Source of the DNA: Ohtaekwangia sp966211525
GTDB taxonomy: Bacteria; Bacteroidota; Bacteroidia; Cytophagales; Cyclobacteriaceae
Direction: 5' to 3'
DNA length: 64,000 nucleotides
Assembly: GCA_966211525.1 (NCBI GenBank)
Contig: CBIHOZ010000006.1
Location: 1 to 64,000, forward strand
The first letter of the stretch is position 1; each line of letters starts with the position of its first letter. A model generated the notes under the pieces. It searched no databases. It had not been told where the DNA came from and saw nothing but the letters and a program-made list of their open reading frames with translations. Shown piece after piece: positions 27,759 through 35,957 of this stretch. The position numbers and the translations under genes are program-made.

Positions 27759-27766
27759 CAAAAGTA
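27759..27766 (-). promoter_or_regulatory. possible -7 box for the diadenylate cyclase gene
   Basis: TACTTTTG on the minus strand, 8 nt from the ATG. If used, the mRNA is almost leaderless and dacA is separable from folP. Confidence 0.4.
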
Positions 27767-27822
27767 AATAAAAGTAAGTGGCCTCACTACCGGTTCCTAA
27801 CTTTTACCGGTGAGTGACCTGT

Positions 27823-28698
27823 TTATCGGGTATTGCCAGGTAGAATTTTCTCAATGAGTTGAATTGCTTCAGCAGCCTGTTTCACATCGTGTACACGCAA
27901 CAAGGAAGCACCCTTCAGCAACGCTACCGTGTTAAGTGATGTTGTCCCATTCAGTGCTTCCTCGGGAGTTATACCCAGTGTGCGCCAGATCATCGACTTC
28001 CGCGAAAGTCCTGCCAGTATGGGTTTCCCCAATATGTTAAAATGATCGAGCTTACTCAATAACTCAAAGTTCTGCTCAACTGTTTTTGCAAAACCAAATC
28101 CCGGGTCAACAATAATATCTTTTACGCCCAATTGCTGCAGCGTGAATATCTTTTCATGGAAGAAGTCCATGATGTTTTTCAGCAGGTTCTCGTATAACGC
28201 GAGCTTGTTCATGGTTTGTGGTGTGCCACGCATGTGCATTAATATATAGGGCACTTTTAGCTCAGCCACCGTTTTGAACATAGCCTCATCCAGCGAACCT
28301 CCTGAGACATCATTTACAAGATGTGCGCCTTCACCAATGGCTGCGCGAACAACTTCGCTTCTAAATGTATCTACCGATATAAAGGCATCCGGAAATTTGC
28401 GCGAGATATTTTTCACCGCCTTTAGCACCCGGTTCTTTTCTTCGTCCGCTGAAATCTCATCGGCACCGGGTCGTGTGGAATAACCACCCACATCAATAAA
28501 TGCAGCGCCATCCGTCAACATTTTTTCGACTTGTTTCAGCATGTCGGCCTCCGAAGTGTAGCGATTGCCATCGTAAAAGCTGTCGGGCGTAACATTTAAT
28601 ATCCCCATAATCCGGGGCGTCCGCAGGTCTATAAGCCGTCCGTTGAGGTTAAGTGTTTTGTTTGTTGAAAAAAAATTATTTTCGAAACTGGATTTCAT
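27823..28698 (-). CDS. folP: dihydropteroate synthase
   Basis: An enzyme of about 291 residues in folate synthesis, condensing 6-hydroxymethyl-dihydropterin diphosphate with p-aminobenzoate. Signatures are IMGILNVTPDSFYDGN, VDVGGYSTRPGADE, ISVDTFRSEV, LVNDVSGG and PGFGFAKTVEQNFELL. A reading frame runs upstream to 28902, but it would overlap the divergent DUF1599 gene; I choose the ATG at 28698 (28707 is an alternative three codons up). The folP-dacA order is common in this phylum. Confidence 0.93.
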   Translation of the reverse strand: MKSSFENNFFSTNKTLNLNGRLIDLRTPRIMGILNVTPDSFYDGNRYTSEADMLKQVEKMLTDGAAFIDVGGYSTRPGADEISADEEKNRVLKAVKNISRKFPDAFISVDTFRSEVVRAAIGEGAHLVNDVSGGSLDEAMFKTVAELKVPYILMHMRGTPQTMNKLALYENLLKNIMDFFHEKIFTLQQLGVKDIIVDPGFGFAKTVEQNFELLSKLDHFNILGKPILAGLSRKSMIWRTLGITPEEALNGTTSLNTVALLKGASLLRVHDVKQAAEAIQLIEKILPGNTR

Positions 28699-28758
28699 GC
28701 CCGTCATGATGGAATTGTCATTCAAATTAAGAAGTTTGCGGCCTAAAGTATTATACCC

Positions 28759-29304
28759 TTGATCGAAAAAACATCGCAGGAATACAAAGCAGTAATTGCC
28801 ACCTGCAAAGCACTGTTTGAAAAGAAGACGCGTGACTATGGCACTGCGTGGAGAATTCTGCGTTTGCCGTCCATTACGGATCAGATCTATATCAAGGCGC
28901 AACGCATTCGCAGCATCCAGGAGAAAGGTGTGCAGAAAGTAGACGATCCGATTAAAGATGAGTTTGTCGGCATCATTAACTATTGCATCATCGCGCTGAT
29001 ACAGATCAGGCTCGAAGGATCTTCTGCTATGGATGTAAAGTTCGAAACGCTGGAGCCGCTATACGATGAGGCTGCTACCGAAACATTCGATCTGCTTCAG
29101 AATAAAAATCACGACTACGGTGAAGCATGGCGCGAGATGCGCGTTACTTCCATTACCGATATTATCCTGATGAAGTTGCTGCGTGTAAAACAGATTGAAG
29201 ACAACCAGGGAAAAACATTGGTGAGCGAAGGCGTTAAAGCCAACTACCAGGATATGATTAACTATTCGGTGTTTGCACTGATCAAGTTATCGGAAGTGAA
29301 TTAA
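28759..29304 (+). CDS. DUF1599 protein with internal duplication
   Basis: A 181-residue cytoplasmic protein starting with TTG. It consists of two similar halves: residues about 8-84 (KKTRDYGTAWRILRLPSITD ... IINYCIIALIQI) and 97-178 (NKNHDYGEAWREMRVTSITD ... MINYSVFALIKL). Each half keeps a DYGxAW motif and a charged helix. The biochemical role of DUF1599 is not established to my knowledge. It is divergent from folP and precedes the DoxX-family gene by 54 nt, an arrangement common in Bacteroidota. Confidence 0.85.
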   Translation: MIEKTSQEYKAVIATCKALFEKKTRDYGTAWRILRLPSITDQIYIKAQRIRSIQEKGVQKVDDPIKDEFVGIINYCIIALIQIRLEGSSAMDVKFETLEPLYDEAATETFDLLQNKNHDYGEAWREMRVTSITDIILMKLLRVKQIEDNQGKTLVSEGVKANYQDMINYSVFALIKLSEVN

Positions 29305-29358
29305 AAAGATATTGACTCCGTTACGATCTGGTAAAGAGACGGAATAAACAATCAGGAC

Positions 29359-30471
29359 ATGAGGAAGTATATAGATCAATTTTCAAGATTTTTTGTAGGT
29401 GCACTTTTTATTTTTTCCGGTTTGATCAAACTCAACGATCCGATTGGAACAGAAATAAAGATGGAAGAGTACTTCGAAGTATTTGCCGAAGACTTTGGTT
29501 CCTTCTTCATGCTCTTTAAACCCTATGCACTGGAGATCGGTTTTATACTGATCGTGCTGGAAGTAGTGCTGGGGATAGCGTTGCTCATTAACTATAAAGT
29601 GCGCATCACGTCCATTATACTCCTGGTGTTGATCATCTTCTTTACGTTCCTTACGTTCTACTCTGCATACTTCAATAAGGTAACGGATTGTGGTTGCTTT
29701 GGCGATGCTATAAAACTCACCCCGTGGGAGTCGTTCACCAAAGATGTTATACTCATTGTATTTATTCTGCATATATTCTGGTTCCGGGATAAATACCAGC
29801 CCGTGCTTCGTACGCGCGAAGGTCATGCGGTAATTATAGTGTCGACCATTGTATGTATAGGGCTTGGTATATATGCTATTCAGCATTTGCCTTTCATTGA
29901 TTTCCGTCCGTATAAAATTGGTAATAACATCAAGGAGCAGATGCAGCCGCAGGAGCAGCCTGTGTTTGAGTATGTGTTTCAGCGCAAAGACAATGGTGAA
30001 GAAGTGCATTCTGAAAAATACCTGACGGATACTTTAGTCTATAAGTATATCAGTGTTCGCCAGACGAATGAAGACAAGACCAAAGCGAAGATTACCGATT
30101 ACTCCGTAAGCAGTGTAGAAGGCGAGGATGTTACCGAGAATACGTTTCAGGGAAATAAACTTCTTTTTATAGTATATGATGCCACCAAAGCATCCGGCGA
30201 AAATATGGACAAGATACGCCAGCTCGCCAAAGATCTGGATGGTAAAGTTGAGATGATGGCGTTTACCGCATCAAGCTCCGAGCAGTTCGAAATATTCCGT
30301 CACGAATATCAACTGGCCATTCCATACTACTTTGTTGACGCTACCGTACTGAAAACAATCGTACGCTCCAACCCCGGCATAACCGTTTGGAAAGACGGCA
30401 CCGTAAAAGGCATGTGGCACCACAATGATACTCCTGATGCCGCGGAAGTGCTTGAAAAATTGAAAGATTAG
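29359..30471 (+). CDS. BT_3928-type DoxX-family membrane protein with thioredoxin-like tail
   Basis: A 370-residue protein. Residues 1-185 form a DoxX/MauE-like bundle of about five helices, with the characteristic FSGLIKLNDPIGT start and a VTDCGCFGDAIKLTPW segment whose two cysteines are typical of this family. The C-terminal half (about 190-370) resembles a thioredoxin-like fold without a CxxC motif (FIVYDATKASGENMDKI ... IVRSNPGITVWKDG). It is probably involved in membrane redox processes, an inference. The last codons (LEKLKD) and the stop fall inside an AT-rich intergenic repeat. Confidence 0.82.
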   Translation: MRKYIDQFSRFFVGALFIFSGLIKLNDPIGTEIKMEEYFEVFAEDFGSFFMLFKPYALEIGFILIVLEVVLGIALLINYKVRITSIILLVLIIFFTFLTFYSAYFNKVTDCGCFGDAIKLTPWESFTKDVILIVFILHIFWFRDKYQPVLRTREGHAVIIVSTIVCIGLGIYAIQHLPFIDFRPYKIGNNIKEQMQPQEQPVFEYVFQRKDNGEEVHSEKYLTDTLVYKYISVRQTNEDKTKAKITDYSVSSVEGEDVTENTFQGNKLLFIVYDATKASGENMDKIRQLAKDLDGKVEMMAFTASSSEQFEIFRHEYQLAIPYYFVDATVLKTIVRSNPGITVWKDGTVKGMWHHNDTPDAAEVLEKLKD

Positions 30472-30598
30472 AAGATTGTAAAATTGGAAGATTGGGTGTT
30501 TTACGTTTTTGCTACGACTAACCTTACCAAACCAAAAATCATAATATTTCAAATTTTTAATTTTACAATTTTCCAATCTTAAAATCTTCCAATCTTAA
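30459..30598. repeat. AT-rich word-like inverted repeat, family B
   Basis: The left arm repeats GAAGATTG/GAAAGATT words with GTAAAATTGG; the right arm carries the complement (CAATTTTCCAATCTT, AATCTTCCAATCTT). The arms are about 60 nt apart. It starts inside the 3' end of the DoxX-family gene, supplying its stop, and ends at the aroK start. Confidence 0.7.
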
Positions 30599-30599
30599 A

Positions 30600-31103
30600 A
30601 TGACAAAAATATACCTCATCGGAATGCCAGGTTCTGGTAAATCTACGCTCGGTCGGCCGCTGGCAGTTGAGCTGGGTATACCGTTTGTTGATCAGGATAA
30701 AGAAATTGAGAATCGCGAAGGCAAAGCGGTTAAAGATATATTTGCAGAGAACGGTGAAGATTACTTTCGCCAGGTAGAGGCAGAAGTGTTGCGGGAGTGG
30801 GCAGCTTCCGAAAAAAGTTTTGTGATGGCTACCGGTGGAGGCGCTCCGTGTTTCTATGATGGTATAGAAGTAATTAAACAGTCTGGGCTTAGTATATATA
30901 TTGATACATCAGTTGAAGAGTTGCTGAAGCGTGTAGCGTTGAACAAAGACAGACCGTTGTTACATGCGAATGATCTGAAAGAGAAAGAAGCTCGTTTAAC
31001 AGAGCTATACAAAAAACGCCTGCCGGTTTACCAGCAGGCGCATATATCATTACATCAACCTTCCGTCAGAAAATTAAGGGAAGCTATACAGCTTAGAAAG
31101 TAA
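30600..31103 (+). CDS. aroK: shikimate kinase
   Basis: A 167-residue P-loop kinase that phosphorylates shikimate in aromatic amino acid synthesis. The Walker A motif is GMPGSGKSTLG; the shikimate-binding DKEIENREG and ATGGGAP segments and the lid arginine in NKDRPLL are present. The start abuts the AT-rich repeat, and the last 11 nt overlap the end of the convergent porin gene. No other aro gene is nearby. Confidence 0.94.
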   Translation: MTKIYLIGMPGSGKSTLGRPLAVELGIPFVDQDKEIENREGKAVKDIFAENGEDYFRQVEAEVLREWAASEKSFVMATGGGAPCFYDGIEVIKQSGLSIYIDTSVEELLKRVALNKDRPLLHANDLKEKEARLTELYKKRLPVYQQAHISLHQPSVRKLREAIQLRK

Positions 31104-32601
31104 ACCCGAACGTTAGCATCGATGTGAGCGTTTTGTTCTCCATTTTTACTACAGGCTCTGAACCATCGTTCAAGGTATACGGACTATAGAAATTATCGAA
31201 TGAACGATTGATGAGTGCAAAGTCTGCGTAGAATTTTTTCAGACGTACACCTACACCACCGCTGATTGTAGTGACTTTATTATCGAGGTCATCATTTTCA
31301 AAACTGCTGCTCTGAATATTATAGCCTGCGCGTAACCTGAAAATATCATAGCGGAACTCGGCTCCTATACGATAGTTGTTCGTGGCACGGTAGAGCGATT
31401 TGATCTCATCGTTTTCAGACGAGAACGATATACCGCTGATATCCGAGCTATAGCGAGCCTTCGCGGGATTTGTTCTTTCAATGTCAGCCGTTATAAAACC
31501 ATACTTCGATATAAAGGCTATACCTGCGCTTATCTTTAAAGGTGTAGTGAGGTTATACTCAGACGTAACAATGTCAGTTGAAGCCGATTCATCATTCAGC
31601 GTTACGTTCTTGCTGCCGTCCCAGTAATCATAATTATTCCAGCTTGTACTCATGGATGCATCGTAGTTCTCCGTGATCTGGTAATATGTAGGTGACGTGA
31701 ACGATGCTCCGATCTGGATAAAATCCACAGGCCGTACAATGGCACCAAACGTAACATTAACACCCGATCCGCGCACACTCAGGTTTTCATTCAACTGCAT
31801 GTTATCGATGATGTCCGTATCGAGATATGATTCGCTGAACGTCTTCTGAGATTTATAGCGAAGTGTCGATACACCCAATCCTCCTCCAAAGAAAAACTTG
31901 TCTTGAATGTTTGCCCCGTACGAGAAATTCCATTGGTACGAAGTTCCTTTGGTAATGATCTCTTCCTGCTGATCGGATTCTACCGGAGCATCTGTAAAGT
32001 ATTGGTCATCCGGGTTGTTCGGATCGGTTATCGACTGCGGACCAATCAGGTAATTATAGAATGCGAGTCCGGTAGGCGTGTTGTATTGGTAACTATCAAA
32101 CTGGCTTGGCGTATCTCCGTTTGCCTGCTCCATGAAATAATCTACAATCGAGTTTGTCGTGTTACGCCCCCTATATATAGTGGAGCGATTAAAGTCGTTG
32201 ATGCGCGAAAAGCTTATACCGAGTGAACCTCCGCGAAAGCTGCGTTCATCATCATCACGACCCATATGCATAACATAGCTGATGCCGGGTATGTTAAACT
32301 TGGACGTGCTTTCGTCAGTAGACGTACCGTTGAATTCAGACTTTGTATTATAGAATGAAAGCGCAGGGGAGAATGTAAACTCCGAGCGGTTATACATCCC
32401 TAGTCCGGCAGGATTGGACAATGCCGAGCTATAGTCGCCACCCAATGCTGTCTGCGTTCCACCCAGGCTGAGAATTCGCGCACTCCCGGCAGGCTGTGTT
32501 CTGCTGAAAAGTAAAGCGGATTCTGAGTAACTCTGTGCCCACGAAAAATTTACGGACAAAAGAATAACACTAAGGGTTGCCCCAAAAAATTTTCTCATCA
32601 C
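31093..32601 (-). CDS. outer membrane FadL/OmpP1-like porin
   Basis: A 502-residue protein with a signal peptide (residues 1-22, SVNFSWAQ). The mature N-terminus (RILSLGGTQTALGGDYSSAL, then NPAGLGMYNRSEFTF) is typical of FadL/TodX family barrels, and the body alternates short amphipathic strands, ending in aromatic TFGFTF as outer membrane barrels do. It probably transports hydrophobic compounds. It lies 26 nt after the Trp/Tyr-rich gene on the same strand, and its 3' end overlaps convergent aroK by 11 nt. Confidence 0.87.
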   Translation of the reverse strand: MMRKFFGATLSVILLSVNFSWAQSYSESALLFSRTQPAGSARILSLGGTQTALGGDYSSALSNPAGLGMYNRSEFTFSPALSFYNTKSEFNGTSTDESTSKFNIPGISYVMHMGRDDDERSFRGGSLGISFSRINDFNRSTIYRGRNTTNSIVDYFMEQANGDTPSQFDSYQYNTPTGLAFYNYLIGPQSITDPNNPDDQYFTDAPVESDQQEEIITKGTSYQWNFSYGANIQDKFFFGGGLGVSTLRYKSQKTFSESYLDTDIIDNMQLNENLSVRGSGVNVTFGAIVRPVDFIQIGASFTSPTYYQITENYDASMSTSWNNYDYWDGSKNVTLNDESASTDIVTSEYNLTTPLKISAGIAFISKYGFITADIERTNPAKARYSSDISGISFSSENDEIKSLYRATNNYRIGAEFRYDIFRLRAGYNIQSSSFENDDLDNKVTTISGGVGVRLKKFYADFALINRSFDNFYSPYTLNDGSEPVVKMENKTLTSMLTFGFTF

Positions 32602-32627
32602 AAAAAGTAAATTTCAGTTGTTACAAA

Positions 32628-33761
32628 TCAGTTTCTGGTTCTTCCGCGTGATCCACCCGATGATGAACCTCCGGAGCCAGTACTTCTGCTGCCACCATCA
32701 AACGATGAATTGCTTCTTGACGGAGTATAGGAACTATTAGAACGTCCACCGTTATCGTTGCTTCGGGTTGGATTGCTCCAGGTATTGTTGTTGTTATTGT
32801 CGTTAGACCACGTTCTGGATGGTGTACTGTTCTGTGTATTTCCTGAAGTGTTGGTCGTACTTCTGCTTCTCCACTGTCTGTCGTAGTAAGCATCGTTACC
32901 GTTAGACAAAGTCGGACGTGTCGTTGTTGTCATGCGACCATTCGTGTTGCCCGTTGTGTTGTTAGAACGTTGTGTTGTTACAGCAGTAGAGCGCGTACGT
33001 GATGTATTGTAACGTTCGGTTGTTACTATACCACTGCCTCTGGTTCCGCGTTTACCATAACTTACAGGTCTGCCACCTTCACCACCATTGTTAACCACTA
33101 CGATCGTTGATGGATATCCATACCAGCCTCCGTAAGACCATGAAGGTCCCCATGCTGATGACCAGCCGCCACCGCAGTATGGTCTGTTCCAGTAGTTATA
33201 ACCACCGCCCCAGCCGTAGTTCCATGAGCTGCCCCAGTAGTAGCTGAAAGATGTAGACCAACCGTTGTAATTCCAGTATGGATCATACCATGGGCTATAG
33301 TACGCATTATTATAGCCGTAGTAAGGAGTGTTCCAGTTATTGATACCCGAACCGAAGTATGCAGAATTATACCATGGGTTAGAATACCACGAATTAAAGT
33401 TGTTGTTCCAGTTATTCAGGTTGCTGGCAGTCTGGTATTGATAGTCGTTCAGAAAATAATCCTGATTGTCAACTTGTGCAGTTTCAGCGTTAGAGCGTGC
33501 CGCGTATTCCGGGTTCACATTGCGTGCAGAATAACTGTCAGTAGGGTTGATATTTGTTTCATCTTCTACCGCCACTTCTTCCATCTTCTTGGTCTTTTTT
33601 ACACTGGCGGTATATGCCTGCTGTTCAGCGGCCCTTTGTTCGCGAAGCTTCGCGCGGTCCTTGCTGTTAAAGTACATATCGTCACCTTCCACGGTCTGCG
33701 CCAGCGTTGCAGTGGCAGAGAAGGCTATGAGTGCTAAACTTAATATTATCTTGGTTTTCAT
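32628..33761 (-). CDS. secreted Trp/Tyr/Gly-rich low-complexity protein
   Basis: A 377-residue protein with a signal peptide (residues 1-21, FSATATLAQ) and three zones: a charged N-terminal part (about 22-95), a central part crowded with Trp, Tyr, Asn and Gly (YYSPWYDPYWNYNGW, YYWGSSWNYGWGGGYNYW), and a Ser/Thr/Asn/Arg-rich disordered tail. No known domain is recognisable. It precedes the porin gene by 26 nt and is likely co-transcribed. The composition suggests an extracellular, self-associating or glycan-binding protein; this is inference only. Confidence 0.78.
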   Translation of the reverse strand: MKTKIILSLALIAFSATATLAQTVEGDDMYFNSKDRAKLREQRAAEQQAYTASVKKTKKMEEVAVEDETNINPTDSYSARNVNPEYAARSNAETAQVDNQDYFLNDYQYQTASNLNNWNNNFNSWYSNPWYNSAYFGSGINNWNTPYYGYNNAYYSPWYDPYWNYNGWSTSFSYYWGSSWNYGWGGGYNYWNRPYCGGGWSSAWGPSWSYGGWYGYPSTIVVVNNGGEGGRPVSYGKRGTRGSGIVTTERYNTSRTRSTAVTTQRSNNTTGNTNGRMTTTTRPTLSNGNDAYYDRQWRSRSTTNTSGNTQNSTPSRTWSNDNNNNNTWSNPTRSNDNGGRSNSSYTPSRSNSSFDGGSRSTGSGGSSSGGSRGRTRN

Positions 33762-33869
33762 AGTGCCTTATGGTTGAATCTCTAATCCTAACAATCATTT
33801 AACGGCAAACCGTTCGGATTTGTGTTGATAAAGCTACAAAAATTAGCCAGTATTTAACCCGGTAAAATT

Positions 33870-33877
33870 TATATTTG
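33870..33877 (+). promoter_or_regulatory. -7 box of proS
   Basis: TATATTTG, an exact TAnnTTTG match, 36 nt before the ATG at 33914. It rules out the longer reading frame that begins inside it at 33875. Confidence 0.6.
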
Positions 33878-33913
33878 CCGTTCGATAGAATTTTAAACAA
33901 TAATTATACCAGC

Positions 33914-35392
33914 ATGGCGAAAGAACTCCCAAGCCGAAACGAAGATTATTCCTTGTGGTACAATGAATTAGTAAAGAAGGCTGACTTAGCTGAGCACTCA
34001 GACGTGCGCGGCTGTATGGTGATTAAACCCTATGGCTATTCCATTTGGGAAAAGATGCAGCAGGCTCTTGATAAAATGTTCAAGGACACTGGTCACACCA
34101 ATGCTTACTTCCCGCTGTTTGTGCCCAAGAGCTTGTTTGAAGCAGAGGAGCAAAATGCTGAAGGCTTTGCGAAGGAGTGTGCTATTGTTACACACTACCG
34201 CCTGAAGACTGATCCGCAGAATAAAGGAAAGTTGATTGTTGATCCGGATGCACAACTCGAAGAAGAGTTAGTGGTACGTCCTACCAGTGAGGCGATCATC
34301 TGGAGTACCTATAAAAAATGGATTCAGTCGTATCGCGATCTTCCTATACTGGTTAACCAGTGGGCGAACGTTGTACGCTGGGAAATGCGCACGCGCCTGT
34401 TCCTGCGCACAGCAGAATTCTTGTGGCAGGAGGGGCACACTGCGCACGCAACCGCTGATGAAGCCGTGAAAGAAACCGTACAGATGCTCGATGTATATGC
34501 TGACTTTGCTGAAAACTTTTTGGCGCTGCCAGTAGTGAAAGGAAGAAAATCAGAAGGTGAAAAATTTCCGGGCGCTATCGATACATATTGTATCGAAGCG
34601 ATGATGCAGGATGGTAAAGCATTGCAGGCTGGTACATCGCACTTCTTAGGACAAAATTTTGCGAAAGCATTTAATGTACAGTTCACGAGCCGCGAAGGTA
34701 AACTGGATTATGTATGGGGAACTTCATGGGGCGTGAGTACGCGCCTGATGGGTGCACTCATCATGGCTCACTCGGATGACGATGGACTTGTGTTACCTCC
34801 GAAGCTGGCTCCTATACATGTGGTGATCGTACCAATCTTCAAGACCGAAGAAGAACTGAATAAAATATCAGACAAAGTTCAGGAGATTTCAGCAGCGCTT
34901 CGCAAGCAGGGATATAGTGTGAAATTTGATAATCGTGATACACACAAGCCGGGCTTCAAGTTTGCCGAGTGGGAACTGAAAGGTGTACCGGTGCGCCTGG
35001 CGATCGGTCCGCGTGATATGGAAAACGGAACGGTAGAAGTTGCGCGCAGAGATACAAAAGAGAAACAGGTAATGAAGCTCGACCAGGTTGCTGTAGAAAT
35101 ACCAAAACTGCTGGACGATATTCAAAACAATATTTACCATCGCGCGCTTTCATTCCGCACCAGCGTTACCACGAAAGTCGATACATACGAAGAGTTCAAG
35201 AAAGTACTTGATGAAAAAGGTGGTTTCATTTCTGCCCACTGGGATGGTACGCAGGAAACAGAGGCCGCAATCAAGGAAGAAACTAAAGCAACCATTCGTT
35301 GCATTCCGTTAGATGCAAAAGAAGAAGCAGGAACGTGTATGTATTCCGGCAAACCTTCTTCGAAACGCGTGTTGTTTGCCCGCGCGTATTGA
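33914..35392 (+). CDS. proS: prolyl-tRNA synthetase (short, archaeal/eukaryotic-type)
   Basis: A 492-residue class II aminoacyl-tRNA synthetase that charges tRNA(Pro). It starts MAKELPSRNEDYSLWYNEL, lacks the editing insertion of the long bacterial form, and shows the class II motifs (ALDKMFKDTGHTNAYFPLF, RPTSEAIIWSTYKKWI, WRMR-like VVRWEMRTRLFLRTAEF) and the C-terminal zinc/tail region ending FARAY. The upstream promoter box fixes the start at 33914. The short type is usual in Bacteroidota. Confidence 0.95.
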   Translation: MAKELPSRNEDYSLWYNELVKKADLAEHSDVRGCMVIKPYGYSIWEKMQQALDKMFKDTGHTNAYFPLFVPKSLFEAEEQNAEGFAKECAIVTHYRLKTDPQNKGKLIVDPDAQLEEELVVRPTSEAIIWSTYKKWIQSYRDLPILVNQWANVVRWEMRTRLFLRTAEFLWQEGHTAHATADEAVKETVQMLDVYADFAENFLALPVVKGRKSEGEKFPGAIDTYCIEAMMQDGKALQAGTSHFLGQNFAKAFNVQFTSREGKLDYVWGTSWGVSTRLMGALIMAHSDDDGLVLPPKLAPIHVVIVPIFKTEEELNKISDKVQEISAALRKQGYSVKFDNRDTHKPGFKFAEWELKGVPVRLAIGPRDMENGTVEVARRDTKEKQVMKLDQVAVEIPKLLDDIQNNIYHRALSFRTSVTTKVDTYEEFKKVLDEKGGFISAHWDGTQETEAAIKEETKATIRCIPLDAKEEAGTCMYSGKPSSKRVLFARAY

Positions 35393-35414
35393 TTTAAAAA
35401 TACAGATGCCTCGA

Positions 35415-35444
35415 TGTGCGGATTGTTGCTGAATAATCCGCACA
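35415..35444 (+). terminator. hairpin after proS, probable terminator
   Basis: A perfect 10-bp stem (TGTGCGGATT / AATCCGCACA) with a 10-nt loop, 22 nt after the proS stop. The following tract is only weakly T-rich, so termination may be partial, allowing read-through to nfeD. Confidence 0.5.
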
Positions 35445-35473
35445 TTAGCATATAGATACCTACACTCCCGGTT

Positions 35474-35944
35474 ATGCTCATGTGGATTATTATACTTGCG
35501 CTCTTGGTAATAGGGCTTGGCCTTGTTATCGTTGAACTGGTATTTATACCGGGCACTACGGTGGTTGGTTTATTAGGACTGATCTTTGCCGGTACTGCTG
35601 TTATCATCAGCTATAATCACTTTGGCAGTGACGTTGGCTTTTATGTATTGATGGGCACCCTCGTAGCAACGCTCGTGGCTTTATTCTATAGCTTCCGAAC
35701 GGGAGCGTGGACTAAATTCTCACTCAAATCATCCAACGATGGCAAGGTTAATGAAGGCTTGCTGAGCGATCTGCATATTGGTGACGAAGGTATAACCGTA
35801 TCTACGCTGAGACCTATCGGGAAAGCAGAATTCCGTAACCGGGTATTTGAAGTAAAAACGTTGGGAAGCTATATCGAGCAGGGACAACCTGTAAAGATTA
35901 CACAGATATACTCGAATCAAATTGTTGTAGAACCTATTAATTAA
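35474..35944 (+). CDS. NfeD-like membrane protein
   Basis: A 156-residue protein with about three membrane helices in residues 1-75 and a C-terminal OB-fold (GDEGITVSTLRPIGKAEFRN, then GQPVKITQIYSNQIVVEPI), the truncated NfeD type without a protease domain. NfeD proteins partner flotillin-like SPFH proteins, and here the flotillin gene starts 13 nt downstream, confirming the pair. Confidence 0.9.
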   Translation: MLMWIIILALLVIGLGLVIVELVFIPGTTVVGLLGLIFAGTAVIISYNHFGSDVGFYVLMGTLVATLVALFYSFRTGAWTKFSLKSSNDGKVNEGLLSDLHIGDEGITVSTLRPIGKAEFRNRVFEVKTLGSYIEQGQPVKITQIYSNQIVVEPIN

Positions 35945-35957
35945 TAAATATACCCTT

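Noticed and set aside
33875..35392. Longer proS start at 33875
   Set aside because: That codon lies inside the TATATTTG promoter box; the ATG at 33914 gives the family N-terminus.
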